Source: Halocatena marina | Lineage (GTDB): Archaea; Halobacteriota; Halobacteria; Halobacteriales; Haloarculaceae | Assembly: GCF_025913575.1 (NCBI RefSeq) | Contig: NZ_CP109785.1 | Span: 2,666,001 to 2,730,000, forward strand | Direction of reading: 5' to 3' | DNA length: 64,000 nt | Shown here: positions 45,418 to 54,298 of the stretch, one piece after another | Layout: each line of letters opens with the position of its first letter | Numbering within the stretch: position 1 is the stretch's first letter | The notes under the pieces: model-generated | Database searches by the model: none | Told to the model about the DNA's origin: nothing | The model's input: the letters and a program-made list of their open reading frames with translations, nothing else | Position numbers and translations under genes: made by a program

Positions 45418-45837
45418 TCAGTCACACAACGCCGAGATCCCTTCACTCGCTTGTTCGGTCGTTTTGTAGCCGGGAACACCACCGATCGAGACTGTTTCGA
45501 TGAGTTCAGCAGCGCGTAGCTCCGTGAGAAGCCCGTTGAGATCGCTTTCACAGAGATCGGAACACTCCATGAGGTCAACGGCGGCCATCGGTCCACGTCG
45601 GTCAAGAATTATTAACACACCGAGAGCGTGGTCACTCGACGCGACGCGAATGATTCGACGAACGGGAGCAGCGATCGCTTGTGCGGCGGTTTCGAGCGAT
45701 GAGACACCAGTACATTCGAGTTTCTCGTTTTCGATGTAACGCTCGTCACCGGTCTCGGGGTCACGAACGAGCGAGGAACCGCTCGATCGTTTGATGAGAA
45801 GATATCGGCATCCGTCGTCGGTCCGGACCGTGCGCAT
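45418..45837 (-). CDS. haloarchaeal winged-helix-like protein (DUF7346-like)
   Basis: A 139-residue protein. The N-terminus MRTVRTDDGCRYLLIKRSSG and DPETGDERYIENE (about residues 26-38) form a small beta domain; the C-terminal half, with DHALGVLIILDRRGPMAAVD and DLNGLLTELRAAELIETVSI, looks like a winged helix. It is known in haloarchaea next to rad50 (DUF7346, from memory). Faces rad50 tail to tail; probable role in transcription, unproven. Confidence 0.75.
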   Translation of the reverse strand: MRTVRTDDGCRYLLIKRSSGSSLVRDPETGDERYIENEKLECTGVSSLETAAQAIAAPVRRIIRVASSDHALGVLIILDRRGPMAAVDLMECSDLCESDLNGLLTELRAAELIETVSIGGVPGYKTTEQASEGISALCD

Positions 45838-45861
45838 ACGTTACGTAGCAACCACAGGCCA

Positions 45862-46170
45862 TTATCCGTTCTGATAGCTTCGGTACCGACGATACCCGAC
45901 AATGAGTGCGAGCACGCCGACGGCTAAAATAGAGCCCCCGAATTGGAGGCGTCCCTGAAAGATGATAATCATCCCTCCAAGACTAGTTGCAAGCAGCCCG
46001 ATTTTGGCCATGACGACAACAATCCAAAATGTCCGATACAGATCTGTGGAAACGTCAGACTCGGAGAAATCTGGCGGCTCGGGGATATCGACCTGCGGGC
46101 CAAGACTATCGGGATCGAACTCATCTGGTTCGTTCAGCCCGAGAGCGCTATCGTCTTCAGTCGGATCCAC
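45862..46170 (-). CDS. acidic-headed two-helix membrane protein (DUF7322-like)
   Basis: About 102 residues from GTG 46170: an acidic proline-rich head (DPTEDDSALGLNEPDEFDPD and PQVDIPEPPDF) followed by helices WIVVVMAKIGLLATSLGGMI and GGSILAVGVLALIVGY. The longer frame to 46308 adds a cysteine- and arginine-rich stretch unlike halophile proteins. Function unknown; same orientation as its neighbours on both sides. Confidence 0.65.
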   Translation of the reverse strand: MDPTEDDSALGLNEPDEFDPDSLGPQVDIPEPPDFSESDVSTDLYRTFWIVVVMAKIGLLATSLGGMIIIFQGRLQFGGSILAVGVLALIVGYRRYRSYQNG

Positions 46171-46262
46171 GAGTACACATATGGTTGGCGATTCACAAAA
46201 GACTCTCGTTGCCGTGTACTGATCTGTACAGTCACACGCAGAAATCAGGGATGAGAGGAGAG

Positions 46263-46451
46263 CTATGCGGCGTCGTCTAATCGAACAGTCTCGCGGGACT
46301 GCATCCACGCGAGCGGGTTGTCGGCATCGTAGAAGACGACACCCTCATCAGTTTCGTACGCCTCGGTCGATGCGATGGCGTTGGAAACGGCTGACTCAGG
46401 ACGCGATTCGTCCGCACGATCCGGCGTTGACGGGACGTCATTGTCAGACAT
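46263..46451 (-). CDS. small acidic protein (DUF7331-like)
   Basis: A 62-residue acidic protein, MSDNDVPSTPDRADES near the start, then EGVVFYDADNPLAWMQSRET toward the end. The compact tail FYDADNPLAWMQS is distinctive and I recall it in a haloarchaeal family (DUF7331). No function known. It is divergent from polB with about 140 bases between. Confidence 0.7.
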   Translation of the reverse strand: MSDNDVPSTPDRADESRPESAVSNAIASTEAYETDEGVVFYDADNPLAWMQSRETVRLDDAA

Positions 46452-46563
46452 TGCCGTATTACATGGTAATCAATAGCACACTATATATCTTGTGGGCACA
46501 CTCAAAGATTGCCGCAGCTAAATGACAACAGACTATATCGATGGAATCACTAGGATCAGCGGA

Positions 46564-46571
46564 GTTTTTAC
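46564..46571 (+). promoter_or_regulatory. TATA-like box of polB
   Basis: GTTTTTAC centred about 27 bases before the ATG at 46594, fixing the polB start and suggesting a leaderless mRNA. Confidence 0.45.
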
Positions 46572-46593
46572 CCGCTCGCACCCATCGACGACT

Positions 46594-49293
46594 ATGACCG
46601 AGAACGCACGTCTCACGGATTTTACTGGGGGTGATGAGAGCGATCGTCGACCGTCAGCGGAGGCTGAGGCGGTTGCTGGCAACGGCGGCGCAGTCGTTTC
46701 CCCGGACGTGGTCGATACCGCTGCGTACCGCTACCCTGATGCTGACGGCAGTGTCGACATCGCGGTCACACAAGTGGATTACACTATCGAAGGAAACGGT
46801 AGCGATGAGTTCCCAATTCTTCACGTGTTCGGACGGACGACAGACAACAAGACCGAGCACGTCCGCGTTCGAGAGTTTCGGCCGTATTTTTATACCCCAA
46901 CGGAGTCGCTCGACGCTCCTCCGGAAACAGAGTACGATACGCTCACAGGAAGCGAGGACGGTTACGAGAGCATCCGTGGAGAGTCGTTAACGAAGGTCTT
47001 CGGACAGACGCCACGCGATGTGGGGCAACTGCGTGATCAGTTCGAACACTACGAAGCGGACATTCTCTTTCCCAACCGACTTCTCATTGATAAGGACATT
47101 ACGAGTGGGATTCGCATCCCCAATCGACGCGCCGACGATGGGAGCATCGATATTCCCCATCAAGAGATCAAACCAATCGAGGTAGAGGCCGATCTCCGAG
47201 TGAATACGTTCGATATCGAGGTCGATGACCGCTCTGGCTTTCCGGAGGACGGCGAAGAGCCGATCATCTGTCTGACGAGCCACGACTCGTACGACGAGCA
47301 GTACATCGTCTGGTTGTACGAGTCACCAAACGGGGAACAGGGACCGGACGGACTCCCCGACTACGAACCTATTTCGGAGGACATCGACGCAGAGGTACGC
47401 CGATTCGAGAGCGAGGAACAGATGCTCACAGCGTTCCTCAATTACATCGAGAAAACCGACCCGGACGTACTGACTGGGTGGAACTTCGACGACTTCGACG
47501 CGCCGTATTTCCTCGATCGATTGGAAGAGTTGGGTGGAACAGACGGACTCAACCCGGATCGACTGTCGCGGGTGGACGAAGTCTGGCGCAACGACTGGCA
47601 GGGACCGAATGTGAAGGGTCGGATCGTGTTCGATCTACTCTATGCATACAAGCGCACGCAGTTCACCGAACTCGACTCCTACCGACTCGACGCTGTCGGT
47701 GAAGTCGAGCTGGGCATCGGGAAAGAACGCTATCCGGGCGATATTGGGACACTCTGGGAAGAAGATCCCGAACAGCTGCTCGAATACAACCTTCGAGACG
47801 TGGAGCTGTGCATCGAACTCGATCGAAAGCAGAGTATTATCCAATTCTGGGAAGAGGTCGCTACGTTCGTCGGTTGTAAGTTAGAAGACGCGACCACGCC
47901 GGGCGATGCGGTGGACTTGTACATTCTGCACAAAGTGTACGGCGATCTCGTGTTACCCTCGAAAGGGACTGTCGAGTCAGAGGAGTATGAAGGAGGCGCG
48001 GTCTTCGATCCGATCACCGGTCTCAAGGAGATGGTGAGCGTCCTCGATCTGAAGTCGCTCTACCCGATGGCGATGGTCACCATCAACGCGAGCCCCGAGA
48101 CAAAGGTCGGCCCGGAGTTCGATGGTGAGGCGTACAAGGCCCCGAATGGAACGCTGTTTCGAAAAGAACCAGACGGGATCATCAGGGAGATGGTCGATGA
48201 GTTACTCACCGAACGCGACGAGAAGAAGACCCGTCGTGACGAACACGATCCGACGAGTGAGGCTTACAAGACGTACGACCGCCAGCAGGCAGCCGTAAAG
48301 GTCTTGATGAATTCGTTGTATGGCGTTCTCGCGTGGGACCGCTTCCGTCTCTACGATACGGAGATGGGCGCTGCGGTGACAGCAACCGGCCGTGAAGTGA
48401 TAAAACACACCGAGAAAGCCGCGAACAAGATGGGAAAGGAGGTCGTGTACGGTGACACCGATTCAGTGATGACTGAATTCGGACAAGACATCTCGAAAGA
48501 GGCTGCCATCGAGCAATCGTTCGAACTGGCAGAGCAGATCAACGACTCGTACGACGAGTTCGCGCGCGAGACGCTCAACGCGACCGAGCACCGGTTTCAG
48601 ATCGAGTTCGAGAAATTGTACCGACGCTTCTTCCAGGCGGGCCGGAAGAAGCGATACGCCGGACACATCATCTGGAAAGAGGGCAAAGACGTAGACGACA
48701 TCGAGATCACAGGGTTCGAATACAAGCGTTCTGACATTGCGCCAGTCACAAAGGAAGTCCAGCGGCGGGTCATCGAACTCATCGTCACGAGCGAAGGCGA
48801 GGAGTACCGCGATGAGGTGACGGAGTACGTCCACGATGTCATCCAGCAGTTCCAAAATGGCGAGATTAGTGTCGAAGAGATCGGAATCCCCGGTGGAATC
48901 GGGAAGCGACTCGATAACTACGACACTGATACCGCACACGTCCGTGGTGCGAAGTACGCGAACGCAGTGCTCGGAACGAACTTCATGCGCGGATCGAAGC
49001 CGAAACGACTGTACTTAGACCGGGTTCATCCCGACTTCTTCCAGCGTATCGAGGGCAACGAGGGGATCAGTGCCAACGGCTCCGGAGACCAAGCGTACAA
49101 CGAGTTCAAACGCAATCAGGACGTTATCTGCATCGAGTTCGCCGATCAGCTACACGATGAATTCCGTGTCGACTGGGACAAAATGCTCGACCGAACGCTC
49201 AGAGGACCCATTGAGCGCGTTCTCGAAGCTATCGGCATCTCGTGGGACGAAGTCAAAACCGGACACCAACAGATGGGACTGGGCGACTTTTGA
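46594..49293 (+). CDS. polB: family B DNA-directed DNA polymerase
   Basis: An 899-residue replicative polymerase with proofreading. Exo I is FDIEVDDRSG (about residue 207), Exo II GWNFDDFDAPYFLDRL, Exo III YNLRDVELCIELD; Pol motifs are LDLKSLYPMAM, KVLMNSLYGVLA and VVYGDTDSVMTE (about 617-628), with RKKRYAGHI downstream. None of the positions where haloarchaeal PolB often carries inteins is interrupted here. I start at ATG 46594 (MTENARLTDFTGGDES) by homology and TATA; an upstream ATG (46522) is in frame. Confidence 0.96.
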   Translation: MTENARLTDFTGGDESDRRPSAEAEAVAGNGGAVVSPDVVDTAAYRYPDADGSVDIAVTQVDYTIEGNGSDEFPILHVFGRTTDNKTEHVRVREFRPYFYTPTESLDAPPETEYDTLTGSEDGYESIRGESLTKVFGQTPRDVGQLRDQFEHYEADILFPNRLLIDKDITSGIRIPNRRADDGSIDIPHQEIKPIEVEADLRVNTFDIEVDDRSGFPEDGEEPIICLTSHDSYDEQYIVWLYESPNGEQGPDGLPDYEPISEDIDAEVRRFESEEQMLTAFLNYIEKTDPDVLTGWNFDDFDAPYFLDRLEELGGTDGLNPDRLSRVDEVWRNDWQGPNVKGRIVFDLLYAYKRTQFTELDSYRLDAVGEVELGIGKERYPGDIGTLWEEDPEQLLEYNLRDVELCIELDRKQSIIQFWEEVATFVGCKLEDATTPGDAVDLYILHKVYGDLVLPSKGTVESEEYEGGAVFDPITGLKEMVSVLDLKSLYPMAMVTINASPETKVGPEFDGEAYKAPNGTLFRKEPDGIIREMVDELLTERDEKKTRRDEHDPTSEAYKTYDRQQAAVKVLMNSLYGVLAWDRFRLYDTEMGAAVTATGREVIKHTEKAANKMGKEVVYGDTDSVMTEFGQDISKEAAIEQSFELAEQINDSYDEFARETLNATEHRFQIEFEKLYRRFFQAGRKKRYAGHIIWKEGKDVDDIEITGFEYKRSDIAPVTKEVQRRVIELIVTSEGEEYRDEVTEYVHDVIQQFQNGEISVEEIGIPGGIGKRLDNYDTDTAHVRGAKYANAVLGTNFMRGSKPKRLYLDRVHPDFFQRIEGNEGISANGSGDQAYNEFKRNQDVICIEFADQLHDEFRVDWDKMLDRTLRGPIERVLEAIGISWDEVKTGHQQMGLGDF

Positions 49294-49386
49294 AACCGAA
49301 CTGAACACGAGATTCTCAGAGCATCACGTGAATATACACCACCCCCTAAGCCCCTATAAAACTACAGTAAACATGCGATAGGTTGC

Positions 49387-49398
49387 GTTTTCTTTTCT
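49387..49398 (+). terminator. T-rich stretch after polB
   Basis: GTTTTCTTTTCT about 95 bases downstream of the polB stop, in the intergenic region before the suf operon. Archaeal termination often uses such T-rich tracts without a hairpin. The assignment is by position only. Confidence 0.3.
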
Positions 49399-49499
49399 AC
49401 TCGGGAAATTTTGTTTCCATAATCCAAATTCGATCACCAACGATACGAAAACATTATACGCGAGACGAGCCGAGCAACAGGTGACAAGGTACACCTATC

Positions 49500-50408
49500 A
49501 TGGCACGATTAGAGATACGGAACCTTCATGCGAAGGTAAACGAAGATGGCGGTGAGACGATTCTAAACGGTGTCGACCTCGAAGTGTTGTCCGGTGAAAT
49601 CCACGCACTGATGGGACCGAACGGCAGTGGGAAATCAACGATGGCGAAGGTCATCGCTGGTCATCCCGCATACGAGGTCACCGACGGCGAAGTGCTCATT
49701 CACCTCGACGAGAATGAGTTCGGAAACGGTGAGATTCCCGAAGACAATCGAACGTGGAATCTCCTCGAAATGGAGCCGAACGAACGAGCTGCCCTCGGTG
49801 TCTTCCTCGGATTCCAGTACCCATCTGAGATCGAGGGCGTCACGATGGTGAACTTCCTCAGAACGGCCCTGAACGCGAAAATCGAAGAGCGCGAAGAGCT
49901 GTTCGAGGAGGGCGAGAGCGAAGAAGAAGGAGAAGAAGAAGCCGGATACGATACCAGCCCGATGGAGGGCCCTGCGGACGATGGTGACGTTGGTGTCGCA
50001 GAGTTTCAGCAGCTCCTCAAAGAGAAGATGGAGCAACTGGACATGGACGAGAAGTTCGCACAGCGATACCTCAATGCGGGCTTCTCGGGCGGTGAGAAAA
50101 AGCAAAACGAAGTGCTGCAAGCGGCCGTTCTCGAACCGTCCGTTGCAGTGCTCGATGAGATCGATTCCGGCCTCGACATCGATCGGCTTCAAGATGTCTC
50201 GGCAGGGATCAACGCGCTGCGCGACGAACAGGGCGCTGGCGTATTGCAAATCACGCACTACCAGCGAATTCTCGACTACGTCGAGCCCGACCACGTCCAC
50301 ATCATGCTCGACGGTGAGGTCGTCATGAGTGACGGCCCCGAACTCGCCGTCAAGCTGGAAGACAAGGGTTACGACTGGGTCCGAGAAGACGTTTACGAGA
50401 CAGCCTGA
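49500..50408 (+). CDS. sufC: Fe-S cluster assembly ATPase SufC
   Basis: A 302-residue ABC ATPase that powers the SufBCD scaffold. Walker A ALMGPNGSGKSTMAKVIAGH (about residues 37-56), signature NAGFSGGEKKQNEVLQAAV (about 194-212), Walker B AVLDEIDSGLD and ITHYQRILDYV are clear. An acidic insertion (EEGESEEEGEEEAG and PADDGDVG, about 137-165) separates two halves, a halophile feature. First gene of sufC-sufB-sufD; a TATA-like CATTATACG lies at 49453. Confidence 0.96.
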   Translation: MARLEIRNLHAKVNEDGGETILNGVDLEVLSGEIHALMGPNGSGKSTMAKVIAGHPAYEVTDGEVLIHLDENEFGNGEIPEDNRTWNLLEMEPNERAALGVFLGFQYPSEIEGVTMVNFLRTALNAKIEEREELFEEGESEEEGEEEAGYDTSPMEGPADDGDVGVAEFQQLLKEKMEQLDMDEKFAQRYLNAGFSGGEKKQNEVLQAAVLEPSVAVLDEIDSGLDIDRLQDVSAGINALRDEQGAGVLQITHYQRILDYVEPDHVHIMLDGEVVMSDGPELAVKLEDKGYDWVREDVYETA

Positions 50409-50437
50409 TAAAGCCAGAGTTCCAAACCATACTTACA

Positions 50438-51868
50438 ATGAGTTCAGAACAAGATCATCTTCAAGAGACCGACACGGAGGCTCGCTTCGAGTTCAAGAAG
50501 GAGCAGCGCTCGGCGTTTCAGACCGAGAAAGGTCTCACGGAGGAGACAATCCGTCTCATCTCCGATGACAAAGACGAACCTGACTGGATGCGTGACCGCC
50601 GTCTGCGTGCGCTCCGTCAGTTCCACGAAATGCCGATGCCGACCGACTGGCCCGGTCAGCCAGATTTGAGCGAGGTCGACATCGACGAGATTGTCCCGTA
50701 CATCCGTCCCGACATCGATACCCGGGGCGGTGTCGACGATTGGGAAGACCTCCCCGAAGAGATTCAGGACACGTTCGATAAGCTCGGCATCCCAGAGGCA
50801 GAGAAAAACGCCCTCTCGGGTGTCGGAGCCCAGTACGAGTCCGAGATCGTCTACCAGAACATGCAAGAACAGTGGGAGGAGAAGGGTGTCATCTTCTGTG
50901 ACATGGACAAGGCCGTCCAAGAGCACCCAGACATCGTTGAAGAGTACTTCATGACGAAGTGCGTGCCGCCAAGCGACAACAAGTTCGCGGCGCTTCACGG
51001 TGCAGTCTGGTCCGGTGGCTCGTTCGTCTACGTCCCCGAGGGCGTCACTGTCGAAATGCCCGTTCAGGCGTACTTCCGCATGAACAGCGAGGGAATGGGC
51101 CAGTTCGAGCACACGCTCATCATCGCAGAAGAGAACAGTGAAGTGCACTACATCGAGGGATGTTCTGCACCCAAGTACAGCCGCTTCAATCTCCACTCGG
51201 GCGGCGTCGAAGTCTTCGTCAAGGAGGGAGCACACGTCCAGTATTCCACTGTGCAAAACTGGTCGAAAAACACGTACAACCTCAACACGAAGCGAGCAAT
51301 CGCCGAGAAGGACGCGACGATGGAATGGGTGTCCGGAAGTATGGGATCGAAGGCGACGATGCTCTACCCGTCGACGATCCTGAAAGGACCCGGAGCGACG
51401 GACAACCACATCACCATCGCGTTCGCTGGTGAAGGTCAGAACATCGACACCGGGGCGAAGGTGTACCACAACGCGCCGAACACGAAATCGACGATCGAGT
51501 CCAAATCCATCTCGAAGGACGGTGGCCGGACCAACTACCGAGGACTCGTCCACATCGCCGATGGCGCAGAAGGTTCGAGCACCGCTGTCGAGTGTGATGC
51601 GCTGATGTTCGACAACGAGTCCACCTCGGATACGATGCCGTACATGGAAATCGAGGAGTCGAAGGTAGACGTTGCACACGAAGCCACGGTCGGGAAAATC
51701 GGTGACGAGGACATCTTCTACCTCCAATCACGGGGACTGGACGACGACGACGCAAAGCAGATGATCGTCGCCGGATTCATCGAGCCGATCACCGAGGAAC
51801 TGCCAATCGAGTATGCGGTCGAGTTGAACCGCCTCATCGAACTCGAAATGGAAGGGAGCCTCGGGTAG
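50438..51868 (+). CDS. sufB: Fe-S cluster scaffold SufB
   Basis: A 476-residue beta-helix scaffold subunit. EMPMPTDWPGQPDLSEVDID (about residues 63-82), SGVGAQYESEIVYQNMQEQW, CVPPSDNKFAALHGAVWSGG (about 170-189), EGCSAPKYSRFNLHSGGVEV, and the C-terminal YLQSRGLDDDDAKQMIVAGF are classical SufB segments. The complex with SufC/SufD assembles Fe-S clusters. Thirty bases separate it from sufC and twelve from sufD, so the three form an operon. Confidence 0.97.
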   Translation: MSSEQDHLQETDTEARFEFKKEQRSAFQTEKGLTEETIRLISDDKDEPDWMRDRRLRALRQFHEMPMPTDWPGQPDLSEVDIDEIVPYIRPDIDTRGGVDDWEDLPEEIQDTFDKLGIPEAEKNALSGVGAQYESEIVYQNMQEQWEEKGVIFCDMDKAVQEHPDIVEEYFMTKCVPPSDNKFAALHGAVWSGGSFVYVPEGVTVEMPVQAYFRMNSEGMGQFEHTLIIAEENSEVHYIEGCSAPKYSRFNLHSGGVEVFVKEGAHVQYSTVQNWSKNTYNLNTKRAIAEKDATMEWVSGSMGSKATMLYPSTILKGPGATDNHITIAFAGEGQNIDTGAKVYHNAPNTKSTIESKSISKDGGRTNYRGLVHIADGAEGSSTAVECDALMFDNESTSDTMPYMEIEESKVDVAHEATVGKIGDEDIFYLQSRGLDDDDAKQMIVAGFIEPITEELPIEYAVELNRLIELEMEGSLG

Positions 51869-51880
51869 ACGCACAATACA

Positions 51881-53116
51881 ATGAGTACACAGGTACACGC
51901 ACATCCTACGGAAAAGCAGGTACGGTCGATTAGCGAGGAACTCGGTGAACCGGAGTGGATGCTCGAGATTCGTCTCGAAGCACTCTCCGAACTCTCCGAG
52001 CTTGCGTTCCCCGATGTCATCAAGACACCGGGGCGTACGTGGACAGATCTCTCAGAGCTCGATTTCGAGTCACTCGTCGATCCGTTGGGCGCAACTGAGC
52101 AAAAAGACCGGATCGGACCCAACAACGTCGAGGTGCTGTCGTTTGCCGAGGCGATAGACGAGCACGAAACGCTCGTGCGCGAGCACTTCGGGAGCATCAT
52201 CGATCCCCAAACGAACTATCTGACGGCGCTCTCGACGGCGCTCTTCACGACAGGAACGGTTGTCTACGTCCCAGACGGCGTTGATGCCGAGGACGTGACG
52301 ATCCGAACGACGATGGATTCTCAGTCGCTGTTCAACTACACGCTCATCATCGCCGAAGAGTCCTCGTCGGTAACGATCCTCGAACGACAAGAAACCGGGA
52401 GTGACACGGAAACGACGGACGACACTTCCAGCGAGCGTTACTACAGCGGTATCGTCGAGCTCGCTGCTGGCGAGAACAGCTACGTTCAGTACGGATCGCT
52501 TCAGGATCTCTCTGAAGAGACGTACAACTACCAGCTGAAATGCGCGAGCACGGACACCTACGCGACTGCCAACTGGATCGACTGCAATATTGGGTCGCGG
52601 TTGACGAAGACGAGCGTCGAGACGGATCTCGACGGCGATTCTTCAGAGACGAAGATCGTCGGAGCGTTCTACGGTCACGATGACCAACACTTCGACGTTG
52701 ACGCTCGTGTCTGGCACAACGACGAACAAACCACTGCGGATCTCGTTACCCGCGGCGTCATCGACGATCACGCTCGCTCGGTCTACGAAGGCGTCCAGAA
52801 CGTCGGGCGCGATGCATGGAGCACAAGCTCCTACCAGCGCGAGAACACGCTGATGCTCTCTGATGAGAGCGAAGCCGACGCCTCTCCGAAGCTCATCATC
52901 AACAACCACGACACGGAGGCGAGCCACTCCGCGACAGTCGGACAGGTCGACGCCGAGGACCTGTTCTATATGACCTCTCGCGGAGTCGCCGAGCATCTGG
53001 CAAAGAACATGCTCGTCGAGGGCTTTTTCGTCCCCGTCTTAGAGGAAATCGAAGTTGACGAACTGCGTGAAGACGTGAGCGGACGAATCCGAGACCGTCT
53101 GCGAGCGCGGATGTAG
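51881..53116 (+). CDS. sufD: Fe-S cluster assembly protein SufD
   Basis: A 411-residue paralogue of SufB. The N-terminal EELGEPEWMLEIRLEALSEL (about residues 17-36) resembles the SufB/D start, the beta-helix core contains TTGTVVYVPDGVDAEDVTIR and GAFYGHDDQHFDVDARVWHN, and the end has IINNHDTEASHSATVGQVDA and FYMTSRGVAEHLAKNMLVEG. It pairs with SufB and SufC. Shorter in its N-terminus than some bacterial SufD, but complete. Confidence 0.96.
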   Translation: MSTQVHAHPTEKQVRSISEELGEPEWMLEIRLEALSELSELAFPDVIKTPGRTWTDLSELDFESLVDPLGATEQKDRIGPNNVEVLSFAEAIDEHETLVREHFGSIIDPQTNYLTALSTALFTTGTVVYVPDGVDAEDVTIRTTMDSQSLFNYTLIIAEESSSVTILERQETGSDTETTDDTSSERYYSGIVELAAGENSYVQYGSLQDLSEETYNYQLKCASTDTYATANWIDCNIGSRLTKTSVETDLDGDSSETKIVGAFYGHDDQHFDVDARVWHNDEQTTADLVTRGVIDDHARSVYEGVQNVGRDAWSTSSYQRENTLMLSDESEADASPKLIINNHDTEASHSATVGQVDAEDLFYMTSRGVAEHLAKNMLVEGFFVPVLEEIEVDELREDVSGRIRDRLRARM

Positions 53117-53267
53117 CTGGAACCGGCACACCAACTCACGGAGACAGAGCGGACGAAGAACAGAGGACGGAGACCGAAGAAAGAGGGAACAACTTAACTT
53201 TCAGCATCTCCGATGCGGAGTATGAACGTAAACGCATCGCTGTCTGAACACTATCATATTATTCGAC

Positions 53268-53753
53268 ATGAGTGTCACGCGCGCCGTTGGGTCTGATCAC
53301 CAACTTGCCCGGCTCTTGCAGATCGGGATGGTTCTCGAAGAGGTCGTTGAGGCGCGGGCGTACAAGCACGCGCAGGCGATGGACTCCGAACTCGAAGAGG
53401 ATATCCTCGCATTGCTCGAACACGCTGCTGAGGAATCCGCGAACCACCGCACCGAGCTAGAGGCGTTGGTTGATGAACTCGAAGCTGATCCTGTGCCGTT
53501 CGACCAGATAGAGACGCTCGTCGAAGCCCGCTATGGCAAGACGAAACCAGAAGATTTTGACGGCATACTGTACGATCAGCTCTGCAACGAGGAGACAGCC
53601 TACAAGTTCTACGACGATGTGATCACGGCCATTGAGGCCTCTGATACGTCGTTTGGAATCGATCGCCAACGACTGATTACTGTACTCAGTCGTATCCGTG
53701 AAGAGGAAGCCGAGGGTGTCGAAGAAGTGACCACACTGATGGAGGACCGATAA
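53268..53753 (+). CDS. ferritin-like domain protein
   Basis: A 161-residue all-helical protein of the rubrerythrin/ferritin-like fold: helices carry LEEVVEARAYKHAQ (about 23-36), AAEESANHRTELEALV (53-68), LCNEETAYKFYDDVITAIE (105-123) and IREEEAEGVEEVTTLMED (143-160). In the classical di-iron fold two helices carry E-x-x-H; here helix 2 has E56 and H60 (one residue off) and helix 4 has Gly150 where the His should be. It may thus bind iron weakly or play a structural role. TAATG overlap with the DtxR-like gene. Confidence 0.75.
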   Translation: MSVTRAVGSDHQLARLLQIGMVLEEVVEARAYKHAQAMDSELEEDILALLEHAAEESANHRTELEALVDELEADPVPFDQIETLVEARYGKTKPEDFDGILYDQLCNEETAYKFYDDVITAIEASDTSFGIDRQRLITVLSRIREEEAEGVEEVTTLMEDR

Positions 53754-54202
53754 TGAATACGTCCGACCAGTACCTGAAAGCGATCTATCTTGTCCAGCAA
53801 GTCGAGAATGGACCCGCTTCGACGGGCCGCGTTGCTGATATGCTGGACGTAAGCCCCGCGAGCGCGAACGAAATGATCGGCAAGCTCCAAGAGCGCGGCT
53901 TTGCCGACCACGAGAAGTACAAAGGTGTCTCACTCACTGATGACGGGATTACCCGAGCGCGTGATGCGCTCCAAACGTATTGCATCATCGAACGGTTTCT
54001 CGTAGAAGTACTCGAAGTCGAACGGTTTCGCACAGAAGCACAAACGCTCGAAACGGTCATCGACAGCAACGTTGCAGAACGCCTCGATACAATCATCGAC
54101 CGCGAACCACAGTGCCCGGACTGCTTTGGCCCCGAAACAGATGTCTGTGCGCTCTTAGAATGTGACATTACAGAAGCAGCGGATTCGGAAGTGGCCGATT
54201 GA
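53753..54202 (+). CDS. DtxR/SirR-type metal-dependent regulator
   Basis: A 149-residue repressor. The winged helix is about residues 1-62 (SDQYLKAIYLVQQVENGPAS, DMLDVSPASANEMIGKLQER), the metal-binding/dimerisation domain follows (about 65-120, with ERFLVEVLEVERFRTEAQTL and ERLDTIIDREPQCPDCFGPE), and the tail is acidic. Such proteins repress iron uptake or oxidative stress genes with Fe or Mn. It is coupled to the ferritin-like gene (shared A of TAATG), about 150 bases after sufD, so it could control iron storage or Fe-S supply. Confidence 0.9.
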   Translation: MNTSDQYLKAIYLVQQVENGPASTGRVADMLDVSPASANEMIGKLQERGFADHEKYKGVSLTDDGITRARDALQTYCIIERFLVEVLEVERFRTEAQTLETVIDSNVAERLDTIIDREPQCPDCFGPETDVCALLECDITEAADSEVAD

Positions 54203-54298
54203 TCACAGCTAGAGTCCCGTCTGCTTGCATGCGAATTGCGTCGGCGATGTACACCACAGGAGCAAATTCAAGACGATAACCAACGAGTAGTATCGAGA

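Noticed and set aside
50444..51727. 427-residue frame antisense to sufB
   Set aside because: Val/Arg/His-rich product without any motif; mirrors the highly conserved SufB frame.
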